Below, piece after piece: positions 1-9,112 of a stretch of 64,000 nt of DNA; position 1 is the first letter of the stretch; each line of letters starts with the position of its first letter. Source of the DNA: Hortaea werneckii (Eukaryota; Ascomycota; Dothideomycetes; Mycosphaerellales; Teratosphaeriaceae); the NCBI GenBank assembly GCA_037044905.1, contig JBAOKB010000173.1, forward strand, positions 496,001-560,000, given 5' to 3'. Below the pieces are notes generated by a model. That model was not told the origin of the DNA. It made no database searches and saw only the letters and a program-made list of their open reading frames with translations. Both the position numbers and the translations under genes were made by a program.

Positions 1-373
1 TTGTCAAGCGCCTCTTAACGTTCTCCTGGTTTGACCCCTGACCTTTCTTCTGGCATTCAGGACCATATTTCTCAAGCTCTTCATAGAGCATTCGGGCGGC
101 TTCTTTGCTAAGTTTCTTTCGATTGGCTCGACCATCTTTGACGACTCCTTGAGTGTCTTGAATATTCTCATCGACCTCTTGATTGTCTTGGTCAGTTTCA
201 TCGACTTCTTGATCGTCTTGATCGATTTCATTGTCTCCTCGATAGCCTTGATGCTTCGTGCCTTTTCCTCCCCCGGTTGATGTTCTGCCGACTTCCGGAG
301 CTAGATTCCTTAATTTGAGATTTGATTGTCTCTCCGAACGATGTGGGTTTTCTTGTTTCTTCTTAGGTGCCAT
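1..373 (-). CDS. Charged low-complexity protein, dispersed family copy A (partial)
   Basis: Unrecognised protein. On the minus strand an ATG at 373-371 (MAPKKKQ...) opens a frame with no stop for 124 codons to the window edge, so the 3' end is missing. The N-terminus is basic. The middle carries acidic Asp/Gln/Val repeats (units like DQDDQEVDE), followed by a helical stretch beginning KKLSKEAARMLYEELEKYG. The same LSKEA...ELE block occurs in copies B (about 31 kb) and C (about 28 kb), so this is a paralogous family. Copy A is the only one whose visible part is free of stops. A nuclear or DNA-associated role is possible from composition, but nothing proves it. Confidence 0.5.
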   Translation of the reverse strand, partial: MAPKKKQENPHRSERQSNLKLRNLAPEVGRTSTGGGKGTKHQGYRGDNEIDQDDQEVDETDQDNQEVDENIQDTQGVVKDGRANRKKLSKEAARMLYEELEKYGPECQKKGQGSNQENVKRRLT

Positions 374-1283
374 TCTCTAGATTGGGAAATTTGGGGGGCG
401 AAACACTATGCAAGCTGCGCTTTCTATATACTAACACAAGTGAAACCCTGTGTTACATAACAGCCCTGTTTGGCATATAGCTTACGCAGGTTTCCACAGT
501 GTCCGATAGCATGCATCCCTAGCTTATGCTAAAGATTTTACTGCAAAGCAAACTAGAGTATTAGCTAGTCTAGTATTACTGCATCTACTGTCAAGAGGGG
601 TGTCTATCCTCGCTAGGCCTCGTCATGGCTCAATGCTCGAGTGCCGAAGACCGTAGGGCAAGCGAGACAGATTTCAATGCGGGGATAGTGAGACATTTTA
701 AATACAGTAATTTTGCGGGGTTCTATAATACTAGCAAGATTCATAATTTTGATAGTTTCCCATTGTAGAGTCACTTGTCGATACGTACGAGACCTCTAGC
801 ACGGGTAGTTGCTTTTAGCTCTTCGAAGCAGCGGTACAGGTCTCTTGCGCAATTGTTCTGGAAAGCGAACGATAATGATGGCCGATGCTTTCGAATTAAC
901 GCAGAAGATACAAGAGAAGGCTACTTCAGTACGATGAAGTCTACGTATAGCCTGATTCGCGAGTGTACCACAACCTGCTCTAGCTAGGTTGTTGCTATAG
1001 ACTACTAGCTTCCGGATTTCAGATTCATGTTAATTAACGCTGCTCTGTGCTCTTGTATCCCTTTCCCTTTCTTAATTGCGGCTTTCCAGAACATTTACAT
1101 TACGACTTATCCACCGATTAGCGCCGATTCAACACTCACACATGCGGGGAGAAGATGCGACCAAGATTGACCAGCCTGTGACAACCTGTAGCAGCCTCCA
1201 ACAGCAGACGCTGGCATGTGATTGGCCGCCGTAAGAGCAGACGAACGACGAAGAAAGTATCTGATGGTGTGATTTGTCGGACC
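1..1283 (-). repeat. Dispersed element copy A (gene plus 5' flank)
   Basis: About 1.28 kb at the left edge matches 30925-31787. Shared blocks include the coding part, the segment from gtagagtcacttg (about 765) through ctcttcgaagcag, and the end gatttgtcgga near 1273-1283. Similarity to copy B stops there: copy A continues into the RlpA-like gene and copy B into a dynamin fragment. Copy B lacks roughly 400 bases that copy A has between its coding start and position 763. The shared end point suggests a defined element boundary. No terminal repeats could be identified because the left end lies outside the window. Confidence 0.55.
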
Positions 1284-1288
1284 ATTTT

Positions 1289-2095
1289 TCAGCAGCTAGG
1301 GTCAACTAGAGTATCCGGTTCCCCGTCCAGCGACCCAGCATATGTCTCACCGTCGTAATCGATGTCGTAGACGCTGAAAGGGGCGCCATCGAAAAGAAGG
1401 TTCCACAGGGCCGGGCTCAAATCTATGGTTGCGCCATTGACGAGAGCGTCTGGTGTTGTTGGATCAGACGTCTGATGGTCGACACCAACACAACTTGCAC
1501 ATCTGTCGATGACCATTGCGTTTTGACTCTTCCCAGTCGTTGGGTTCCTGACAGTCAGTCGGTCTCCACAATTGCGCGGTTGAGGCTGCGACACGATATC
1601 AGGATCGTAACGCGTCCACATCGCGACGTAGAACTCATCTTCCGGCGGAGGAAGATCACATCTAAAAACTGCAGTTAAGGGATCGGGGTCATACACGGAC
1701 GCCACTTTGGACCCAGGGAGGTAGGTCGCCTTGCCATACGTATCTGACCGTGTCGACAGCTGGCTGCCCGTGCAAAATGAGTTCCCAGTCGCTCCAGTCT
1801 CGCTCTCGGCTGATAGTGGGCTCGCATCCGACGTCTGTACCGTTGAATCATCCGAAGATACGGCAGATGTCGAAGGAGAGGCTGCTCCGTCTCCTTTAGA
1901 AACTGCCGTGTCATGATCCTGACACTGGTACTGCATGTGAGGATCGCTAATCATCTGCCAGTAGCCGGATGCGCAGACATGGACAACAGACGAGGACTCT
2001 CTCCGGCAGACTCCCTCAGGTGAACACGTCGAGGCGCCTTGGCTCAATGGATAATAGAGAAGAAAGGCGATAAGAATTGCTCTCCGCTCTTGCAT
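1289..2095 (-). CDS. Secreted RlpA-like double-psi beta-barrel protein
   Basis: 268 residues with an N-terminal hydrophobic signal peptide (MQERRAILIAFLLYYPLSQG, likely cleaved after about residue 20). A Cys-containing segment and a Ser/Thr-rich linker (residues about 65-110) follow. The C-terminal half is a DPBB/RlpA-like fold: YGKATY, then NCGDRLTVRNPTTGKS, the DRCASC motif, and IDLSPALWNLLF near the end. Conserved D and paired Cys residues match fungal expansin/barwin-like secreted proteins, which bind cell-wall polysaccharide and usually lack hydrolase activity. The ATG at 2093-2095 is the natural start and there is no intron. It abuts the end of element copy A. Confidence 0.8.
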   Translation of the reverse strand: MQERRAILIAFLLYYPLSQGASTCSPEGVCRRESSSVVHVCASGYWQMISDPHMQYQCQDHDTAVSKGDGAASPSTSAVSSDDSTVQTSDASPLSAESETGATGNSFCTGSQLSTRSDTYGKATYLPGSKVASVYDPDPLTAVFRCDLPPPEDEFYVAMWTRYDPDIVSQPQPRNCGDRLTVRNPTTGKSQNAMVIDRCASCVGVDHQTSDPTTPDALVNGATIDLSPALWNLLFDGAPFSVYDIDYDGETYAGSLDGEPDTLVDPSC

Positions 2096-3563
2096 TGTAT
2101 TTTACTTTGCGAACATCAGGAAAGACTCGCACTCTTATGCGCCACTCGACGAGCCCACGACTTCTCAGAAGGACATAATCGACTTGGCTCTTGCTGACAT
2201 GTAACCATTACTAATGAGAATCAATTACACACGCCTCCTCGCCTGTTTGATATTGACCCGGTCCATCGTTCGTAAATTTGGATAGGACGACGGCTGGATG
2301 TAAAATTTGTTCAAGACGCAACCTTGGTGGCTTTACGTATAAGTTGCTCGCTTTCCAACGTTTCGTCTCCACTATATGTGTTTCGTAAGGGGGGGAGAGT
2401 CTTACCTGCTCTAGAATCATTGTTGACTCGGATCTTTATTGTTTTCGCCGTTGAGGTCGGTCCGCGTGTCTCTTTTCGTGGGTCTTGGTAGTCTCTCGTA
2501 TCGAAGAAAGCGGGGTTCTTGTTCACCTTCAGTGGCTCTAGATCCCGTGCGATTGGAGATGTCGGCCGTGTCTTGCGAGCTCTGAAGATTGACCTCGGAT
2601 TTGATCAGGGACGTAAGACGGTCTTGCGTCAAGGAAGGCAGAGGCTCTAAACGGTCAAGATGCAACGGCTCGAGCTTCAGACTCATAGTAATCCTCGAGT
2701 CAACTAGGACGGCTGTCAACAAAGTGCGTCAAACGGGGCTCCACAAAGCTCGAGTGCCAGTTCTGCGTCCAGGACAGGAACAAGGAGTATTATGTTGTGC
2801 CTGGCTTCTTAAGAAATCAGATGTAGCCACCAGAGGAGTCCTTTGAATTCAAAAACAACCGCGATGCTTCTCCCTGCATATAGTCCCAGCCAAAAATGTA
2901 TAGACTTCGTATCGGCCCGAGGGATGCACTAATGTCGCCAGCCCCTCCACGCCGATCCTACTAGCTTTAACATGAAACCTTTCGATTTAAATGTCGTTAA
3001 ATATTTGTTCAAAAGTGCCTTGGGAGAACCAAGTAAAAATACCAAAGCATCAACTATGGACCGATAATAAAGTGCTCGCTCCGCCTGAACGCTAGTATCT
3101 CTTCTCCTTTCTAGTTGTCGTGATCAATGTGTAGCATCTCCTACAAGATCGGTTGGATAGGTAAACGAATAGGAGTGACGCTGCCGGGATCTGATGTTGA
3201 AGAAGAGCCATGATTATCGGAAGAAGATAAAAGAACGCTGCAACCGCTGCAAGTCGTAGGAGAGTGCGCAGCGTCTAGATCGCGTAGGCAAGGTGCCCAC
3301 AGCCCGGTGCGCCATTCTGCAACAGTTTGTAGTCCTCGATTGTACCATTAAGCTTTCTGCATTATTGCCGATGACGACGGTGTATCATGTGAGTTATTGT
3401 CGTACAGTTCGTCTAGCGCTGCCAATTTCGTTTGGCATTTCCTAAGAGGGAAATCCATTGCTCGTAGCGAAGGCAGTACAAATTTCACGATGTTCCTAAA
3501 TTTCTAGAATATGTCATGTTTACGATGACCATTCGCCATGACATGGCAGGTTAGACACTACTC
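2096..3563. other. Intergenic, no confident gene
   Basis: No recognisable gene. A minus-strand frame at 2417-2684 with an ATG (MSLKLEPLHLDRLEPL) encodes about 89 charged residues and could be a small gene, but no homology is apparent. The rest holds short unrelated frames. Confidence 0.4.
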
Positions 3564-3746
3564 ATGACGTTCAACCTAGCCGCGGCCACCTTGATTCTGA
3601 TCTGCTCTATAACTCTGTTGTTCTGGATGAAAGTCGATAACAAACAACGAGCAAGGAGAGATGTTGAGGCCGAATTGGACGGTCTCGATGAAGCCGAGAT
3701 TCAAGGTCTGGATTGGAAGCACCCCGGATTTCAATGGCAACCGTAG
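3564..3746 (+). pseudogene. C-terminal remnant of an MFS (anion:cation symporter type) transporter
   Basis: A 60-codon frame encodes one hydrophobic helix (LAAATLILICSITLLFWM), a basic/acidic tail and the ending IQGLDWKHPGFQWQP. This layout (last TM helix, NKxRARRD, then LDWKHPxFxW at the terminus) is typical of the C-terminus of fungal allantoate/pantothenate-like MFS transporters. No upstream helices are readable, so it is a gene scrap. The tail differs from the other ACS-type remnant at 15.7 kb, so the two come from different transporters. Confidence 0.5.
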
Positions 3747-4678
3747 GCACGCAGAGTAACAGCACCTACGTTAATAGATTGGAAGCCTTATCTGTCCGCG
3801 CTCTGTGGAGAGCTGTATGACCCAGGGGTTGTCATCAGACGCCGCAAAAAGCCATGGATCTAAGAAGGGGGTCAGGTCACGGTATCGAGAGACCGGATGT
3901 CTTACCGTCTTTTAGATGATTGGTACACCTTCGATTGACCTGTGGTTGAATTGCGGAAGGCATCGTAACGTCGTGACTCGTCTCTATCGCGACTACTCAA
4001 GCGTGTCAGGTTTCTTCGCGCCTCTTCCCGAAGCGACAAGCCTGTCTCTGGGCTCTATGCCGCCAGTAACGTGTTTGTGCCACCTGCGTCATGTCACATA
4101 TCAGGGAACACAAGCATTTCGTACTGACTAACGAGCAGAGTATCTTCCGCCCTCTCCAGGCGATTAAGCGCTCCAAAGTCCAAGCGAGCCAATAAAAATG
4201 GGGCGTCCCGGTCTTCCGCGTGGGTTTTGGGCTTCCCTCCATCCCGCTTGCGCATCTTCGCTCTCCCCTGCTTTGGCCTGCGGCTGTTGAGTTGGTCCGG
4301 GTAGTGCCAGCAATTCGCCGACGTTCCGGGAGATGTCCAACTTGAGTGAGACATGGACTTGCTCGGAGGCGACTGTCGCTACCGAATCTACTATGTAGCT
4401 CTCTTCCTGGCCGATATCCGCCTCACGGTTCAGAAGGCGCAATACACAGCGTGGCCCATCACTCCCCGCAACTAGTACACAGCCACCAGGCCGCAGTCCC
4501 TTCCGCTTCTTCTGGATATCGCAGGTAACCAGATCTGTCGGTCCAGATCGCTTCAATTTGGACGGCACCACCGCCGACCTAACGAATTGAACCACCCATC
4601 GACCGCCGCAGAGGCTCATCGATCCCGGTTTGGTTATGAGCCGAAGCAACAATACCCTCTTAGGCTTCACCGAAGCCA
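3747..4678. other. Intergenic, nothing recognised
   Basis: No supported gene. The 171-codon minus-strand frame (4164-4679) starts with TTG and overlaps the proposed first exon of the neighbouring acetyltransferase gene. It shows no family motif and is treated as a shadow. Confidence 0.4.
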
Positions 4679-6415
4679 ATGTCCAATCCGATTCGGCGGT
4701 TAGGAAACCGACAGGAGTCCGTGGGTAAAACTCTTTATCCTCTATAACGTCTGATATCCGCTAATCATCTTTCGTGAACAGTCACCATCTACTCGGAATG
4801 ACAGCAGCAGAAAGCTCTCGGAGCCTCCTTCGAAGGTCATAACAGAATTTGAAGAGTCTTTAAGGCGTTACCTCAGAGACGAAGATGAATCTCACGCTCA
4901 GAAGCATACTCAAGCGCATGCAGAGCGGCAGGTGTGCTCACCGCTGCATGAGCCGATACTGACGCCATCACAAGATCAGGATGCTTCTCAGGTGCCGCCT
5001 CAAATCGTTCAAGGTTCGCCGTCTTCATCGGTAAACGATTCATCGCATCGACAGCACAAACGCCCCAGTCCTCCTCCATTGGGCGATCCCAGGCGGCGGA
5101 AGCGTAGATTTAACGGACGAACGAAGACTGGGTGTCTTACGTGCCGCGCTCGAAAGAAGAAATGCGATGAGCGAAAGCCTATTTGCGCTGAATGCGAATT
5201 TAAAGAAACGTTGTGCGAATGGAACGAGCTGAAGCCCCTGAGTACTATCGAAAGGTCACCTTCAACGGCCAGAGACTCGATGTCTAAGGCCCCCTGCCTG
5301 CTCCCCAAATCATGGCGAGGGTCGGATTCTGATTTTGGCCGAACGATACAATCCGACCATCAATCCGATCATCATCAGCCACAAACGTCCTTCCCCGTCA
5401 ATCAAACCTTAACCAGATGTCCGCAAGACATACGAGCAAACTGGTCTAGAATGTCGCCGGCAGCGCCTGCTAGGAACGGGTTGATATTGCTGCCTGCGAA
5501 ACTTTCAGATTTACCAGCCTTTGCGCACTGCGAACGGCTATCTTTGCCGTCAATCCAGGAGTTGCTGAAGACTCTTCCGAATGGCCAGCAAGTCCCAAAA
5601 ACTGAGAAAGAGAAAATGCTTCTCGGCGAACCCTTTTCCAATCATGATCAGGCGTTAATGCAAAATCGACAGCAGTGCAAAAGAGCTCTGGAAGAATACA
5701 ACTCTGGAGCGAGGAGCTCTGCGCATCTCAGCTTTGAGGAGCGCCATCGTCTTTTTTGCGCTATCGTGGAGCCCACGACCAAGAAGTGGTACACTGACAG
5801 TCGTGAGCCTTATACTGGTCCGCGAGGCCGTATTGGACAAGGTACGGTCGTCGAATCGCCTTTCACCTGTGACTATGGATATAACGTGGTCCTCGGAGAC
5901 AGTGTCGTCATTCAATCTGGATGTCATATGCAGGACGCTTGTGAAATCAGCATCGGCGCTCGAACCATCGTGGGACCAAACGTCAAGTTCTACGGGATAA
6001 CACCTAGTATTGATCCATCAGTACGCAATGGCGGCCAAGGCCCCGTACGAGGTGGCGCAATACAGATTGGAGAAGACTGTTTCATCGGCGGTGACGTTGT
6101 GATCTTGCCATACAGGAAAATCGGAAAAGGGGCTACAGTAGGTGCTGGTTCTGTGGTGGCAACGGTTAGTCTCTACCGACAACTCTCTTACTTAGCGTCT
6201 TGCGCCTGATAAGCACTTCACAGGACGTTAAAGACTACACAGTAGTAGCTGGTAAACCCGCCCGACTTCGTCGGCGTATCGAACCTGGCCCTCACGTTGA
6301 CCGACATCATCCTGAGATTCAGGAGCAGAACGACGCGATGCTACGGGAAATGTGGAATGGTTCTGACTGGATAGGAAAAAGGTGTCATTCATCCCGATCA
6401 CGGGGCTTTTTCTGA
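4679..6415 (+). CDS. Zn2Cys6 domain fused to maltose/galactoside-type O-acetyltransferase
   Basis: The N-terminal half holds a fungal binuclear zinc cluster (CLTCRARKKKCDERKPIC..C, six Cys) after a basic patch. The C-terminal half is a left-handed beta-helix acetyltransferase: the entry motif KKWYTDSREPYTGP, hexapeptide repeats (VVLGDSVVIQSG, IQIGEDCFIGGDVVI, IGKGATVGAGSVV) and the ending YTVVAGKPARLRRRIEP. Intron 6165-6223 (59 nt) is well supported: removing it joins AGSVVAT to DVKDYTVVAGKPA as in the family. The frame before 4932 is open back to an acceptor at 4781. A first exon ATG 4679-4720 with donor gtgggt fits in phase but is tentative. The product is about 538 aa. It may act as a transcription factor, an acetyltransferase, or both. 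Confidence 0.8.
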
Positions 6416-7099
6416 ACCGAAAGCTGTGAGGTATGGCGGCTGCACCATTGTCGTCTTTTGAGTGGTTGTCCGGAGAGTGGTATGTGCAGCCATGAATTTT
6501 CTGGCTTCAGCGGAAAAAGGCAATTAGAGCGCAGCAACTGGATCAGTGGAACATGTGCGCTTTGGTATATCTACCACTTCGGGGACCTAGCTTAATTGGC
6601 AAAGACTGAGCGGAGCAAATGTGAAACAGTGATAGAAAACAATATGAAAGAACTCGTCCCGAAGTCTGAACGGCGAAGTTGGATGCCGGTTCCAGCAACG
6701 TATGAGTTGCTCGTCTGATCCTACTTAGTCCTGTATTTGAGGTCGGCTCGCACATCTCACTACAACCCATCAAGCCCCGTCGTTAAACCTCTAATGTTAC
6801 GGGACTTTGGCGGCGCCGTGGAATGATCAATCGCTTCAATGCTGCCAAGCGCACGTTGGCGTGACAGGTATTGTTTCGCGCTTGCATTCGTCGGACGCTC
6901 TTGTTCGGCGGATGTACTGGAAGCGCTGGATAACGCATCATTTATATTCGTTCGTACATGATCCCTCCGCCAGCAACACTGCAGTAGGATACGGGCCGCC
7001 AATGTCGAAGCAAACACGCGTTGACGGGCGTGCAACTCTTGACGTCTGGCAGGATCAAATATGCGCCCTGACGGCTCTAGGCATTCCTTGCGGAAGATT
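6416..7099. other. Intergenic between convergent genes
   Basis: Lies between the 3' ends of the acetyltransferase fusion (plus) and the JmjC-like gene (minus). Only short frames on both strands; no motif seen. Confidence 0.4.
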
Positions 7100-8161
7100 T
7101 CATTTCCTCAAAGTTCGCCAAGTATCACTGAGGTGATACTTTGTGTGCTTTGAGCCGGAGAGACCGGAGGCTTCCGAACACAAGAGCACGCGGCACATGA
7201 CGCAGTTTTCGGGAGATGCAGTGTGTGGTGCCCAGGCAGAAATGGCGTGTTGACGGATCTGTGGGGATAGTGTCGAACAAAGGCCGAATGCCTCTTTTAA
7301 AAAGAGCACATGCTCCATCCAGGCTCTCACCTCTTCTTCAGATGGGGACCGAACTGCAAACACCTTCTTCATGTTTTCGAGCAGTCGTAGCTGCGGCTCG
7401 CCATTGTCGGCACGATCGATATCGCTTTGACATTCGGCCCACAAGCTATTCATCTCTCGGTCCAACCAATGGCCAGCGGGCATGTAGAATTGCTGTCCCA
7501 CCAGATAGGAATTACGGAGCGTGAGAGTTGAATGCGGAACCCAGGGTGGCATGTACACACTCTCGCCGTGCCGTTGCAACCAGAAACCGCCTTCGGACAT
7601 CTGCTCTAGGCAATTCCGGTGTGCCTCAGTGTCGTCATCCCTACGAGCTTGGTAGGTGCCTAGTGGGCCTATCTGATGATGTGGATAGATGAGCCAGAGT
7701 TTCACTGGCGGGCGCTCGGCGATCTCGGCTTCGTTGCCTTGGGCACAAGCTGTGGAGATCCCCGGGGAGCTATCGTGATGAAGTTCTGCAATGGCACCGC
7801 GAGGCATCAAGTTGGCCGTGAGCGGCCCAAAACTTGCCGAGCCGGCATCTTCAAACAGGTCCACGATGTGACTCTGACATCTAGCCCTGTACTCGCCTGA
7901 CTTGCTCTCACCGAACACATCATCCATTGGCAGGTTGAAAAGCTTCATTGGACAGTCACTGTACTCGACGCCAGTGCTGAAGTCAAACAAATCATCGAAA
8001 AACGTTTCACGACCAGAGAGCTCCCCAGACCTATAGTATTCGCCCTTTGTGCGCGGAATGAGCTTCTGGTGTGACTTGGGTGGAAGGAGAACGAGGGTTT
8101 GGAAGGGGACGATCTCACCTGTAGGGGGGCCGTTGTGCTCACCGACTGTTTCAGCAGGCAC
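7100..8161 (-). CDS. JmjC-like (cupin) Fe(II)/2-oxoglutarate oxygenase domain protein
   Basis: About 350 codons. The core fits a fungal JmjC-like fold: ELHHDSSPG provides an H-x-D-like metal pair, PPVKLWLIYP follows, and after about 60 residues comes GFWLQRHGESVYMPPWVPHS, whose last His suits the third metal ligand. LRNSYLVGQQFYMPAGHW closes the barrel. The frame opens with GTG just after a stop, so it is not a true start. The real N-terminus probably lies in the upstream C2H2 exon (8215-8550), although I could not find a fully phase-consistent intron. The exact substrate (histone, protein or small molecule) cannot be read. Confidence 0.65.
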   Translation of the reverse strand: MPAETVGEHNGPPTGEIVPFQTLVLLPPKSHQKLIPRTKGEYYRSGELSGRETFFDDLFDFSTGVEYSDCPMKLFNLPMDDVFGESKSGEYRARCQSHIVDLFEDAGSASFGPLTANLMPRGAIAELHHDSSPGISTACAQGNEAEIAERPPVKLWLIYPHHQIGPLGTYQARRDDDTEAHRNCLEQMSEGGFWLQRHGESVYMPPWVPHSTLTLRNSYLVGQQFYMPAGHWLDREMNSLWAECQSDIDRADNGEPQLRLLENMKKVFAVRSPSEEEVRAWMEHVLFLKEAFGLCSTLSPQIRQHAISAWAPHTASPENCVMCRVLLCSEASGLSGSKHTKYHLSDTWRTLRK

Positions 8162-8214
8162 CGCATCACTTCAGTTCCAGGAACACACACGCTGTAAAGA
8201 TCTTGTTTTATTAC

Positions 8215-8550
8215 TTGGTGTGGCCGGTCCGCTAAAGGCCCCTCGTCGGCCCAGCAAGGCTTTCCTTCAGGCGCACGCAGATTACGGAGACCGAGCAGCT
8301 TGTCCGGCCATTCTGCGGGGAGGAGGAGGTCTACACGCTCCAGAACCTCTTCGAGCGTGGATAGAAGGTGGGTGGGACTGTGCATCTTACGGTGCTCATC
8401 GCGCTCAATTTTCAGACCGGTCCACGTGCATCCCTGAGCTTCGCAGGATGCGTGCTCTTGCCTCTCGTGTCGAGCGATACCTTCGGCTATCGCCACATTC
8501 CGTTGGCATCTTCTGCAGAAAGCAGAACGCTGTCGTGGCCCTTTTCCCAT
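8215..8550 (-). CDS. C2H2 zinc-finger exon, probably 5' part of the JmjC-like gene
   Basis: From the ATG at 8550-8548 (MGKGPRQRSAFC) the minus strand encodes two finger-like units. The first is CRRC followed by H and H in ARHERQEH; the second is CEAQGC followed by DEHRKMH. A helical segment (LLSTLEEVLERVDLLLPAEW) follows. The coding look ends near 8215, where gtaata could be a donor; downstream the frame degenerates. The spacing and strand suggest it joins the JmjC-like domain, giving a finger-plus-oxygenase protein. The alternative is a separate short gene. Confidence 0.5.
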
Positions 8551-8685
8551 CTTCTGGAATCGAAGGCATGCCAAAAGGCCGTTTCCATGGTGTGAATGAT
8601 TTAGCAAGCGCGGGCAAACGGAGAAGAGGGGACGTGCTATCCGCAAAGAAGACCAGCGTTGTGCGGCCCGTGCATCGTGTGTAAC

Positions 8686-8880
8686 ATGTGCGATTCGTGC
8701 GATTTGTGCGATTCGTGCAATTCGTGCGATTCGTGCAATTCGTGCAATTCGTGCAATTCGTGCAATTCGTGCAATTCGTGCAATTCGTGCAATTCGTGCA
8801 ATTCGTGCAATTCGTGCAATTCGTGCAATTCGTGCAATTCGTGCAATTCGTGCAGTTCGTGCAATTCGTGCAGTTCGTGC
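8686..8880. repeat. 9-bp minisatellite (aattcgtgc)n
   Basis: About 21 tandem 9-mers, mostly aattcgtgc with gattcgtgc, gatttgtgc and agttcgtgc variants toward the ends. Because 9 is divisible by 3, every frame stays open and yields spurious repeat proteins (Asn-Ser-Cys, Gln-Phe-Val, His-Glu-Leu, Ile-Ala-Arg). It sits about 140 bp upstream of the C2H2/JmjC start, so a promoter-proximal role is possible. Confidence 0.9.
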
Positions 8881-9074
8881 CGGACCCCCGTATGTATGTT
8901 CAGGGAGATGCTTTGATGCTTTCGGTCGCATTCTCCAACAGGAACGAGTCTTGTAGAGTATAGAAACAACAAGCCTTTGCCCGGGTACCATAGCTACCAA
9001 GAGCAATGCCGATTCGTGAAGCACACATGGTATTCTACTCTCAAAACTGAAGACTCTCTGAACGAGAAGGGAGG

Positions 9075-9076
<2 letters not shown>

Positions 9077-9110
<34 letters not shown>
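9077..9110. repeat. 34-nt poly-G tract
   Basis: An uninterrupted run of G on the plus strand about 200 bp beyond the 9-bp minisatellite. It could form G-quadruplexes. The exact length is prone to sequencing error. Confidence 0.9.

Positions 9111-9112
<2 letters not shown>

Noticed and set aside
4164..4679. 171-codon minus frame
   Set aside because: Starts with TTG, has no motif and overlaps the proposed first exon of the acetyltransferase fusion.
8637..8972. Repeat ORFs (His-Glu-Leu, Asn-Ser-Cys, Gln-Phe-Val)
   Set aside because: Products of a 9-bp tandem repeat read in different frames; no start context or conserved flanks.
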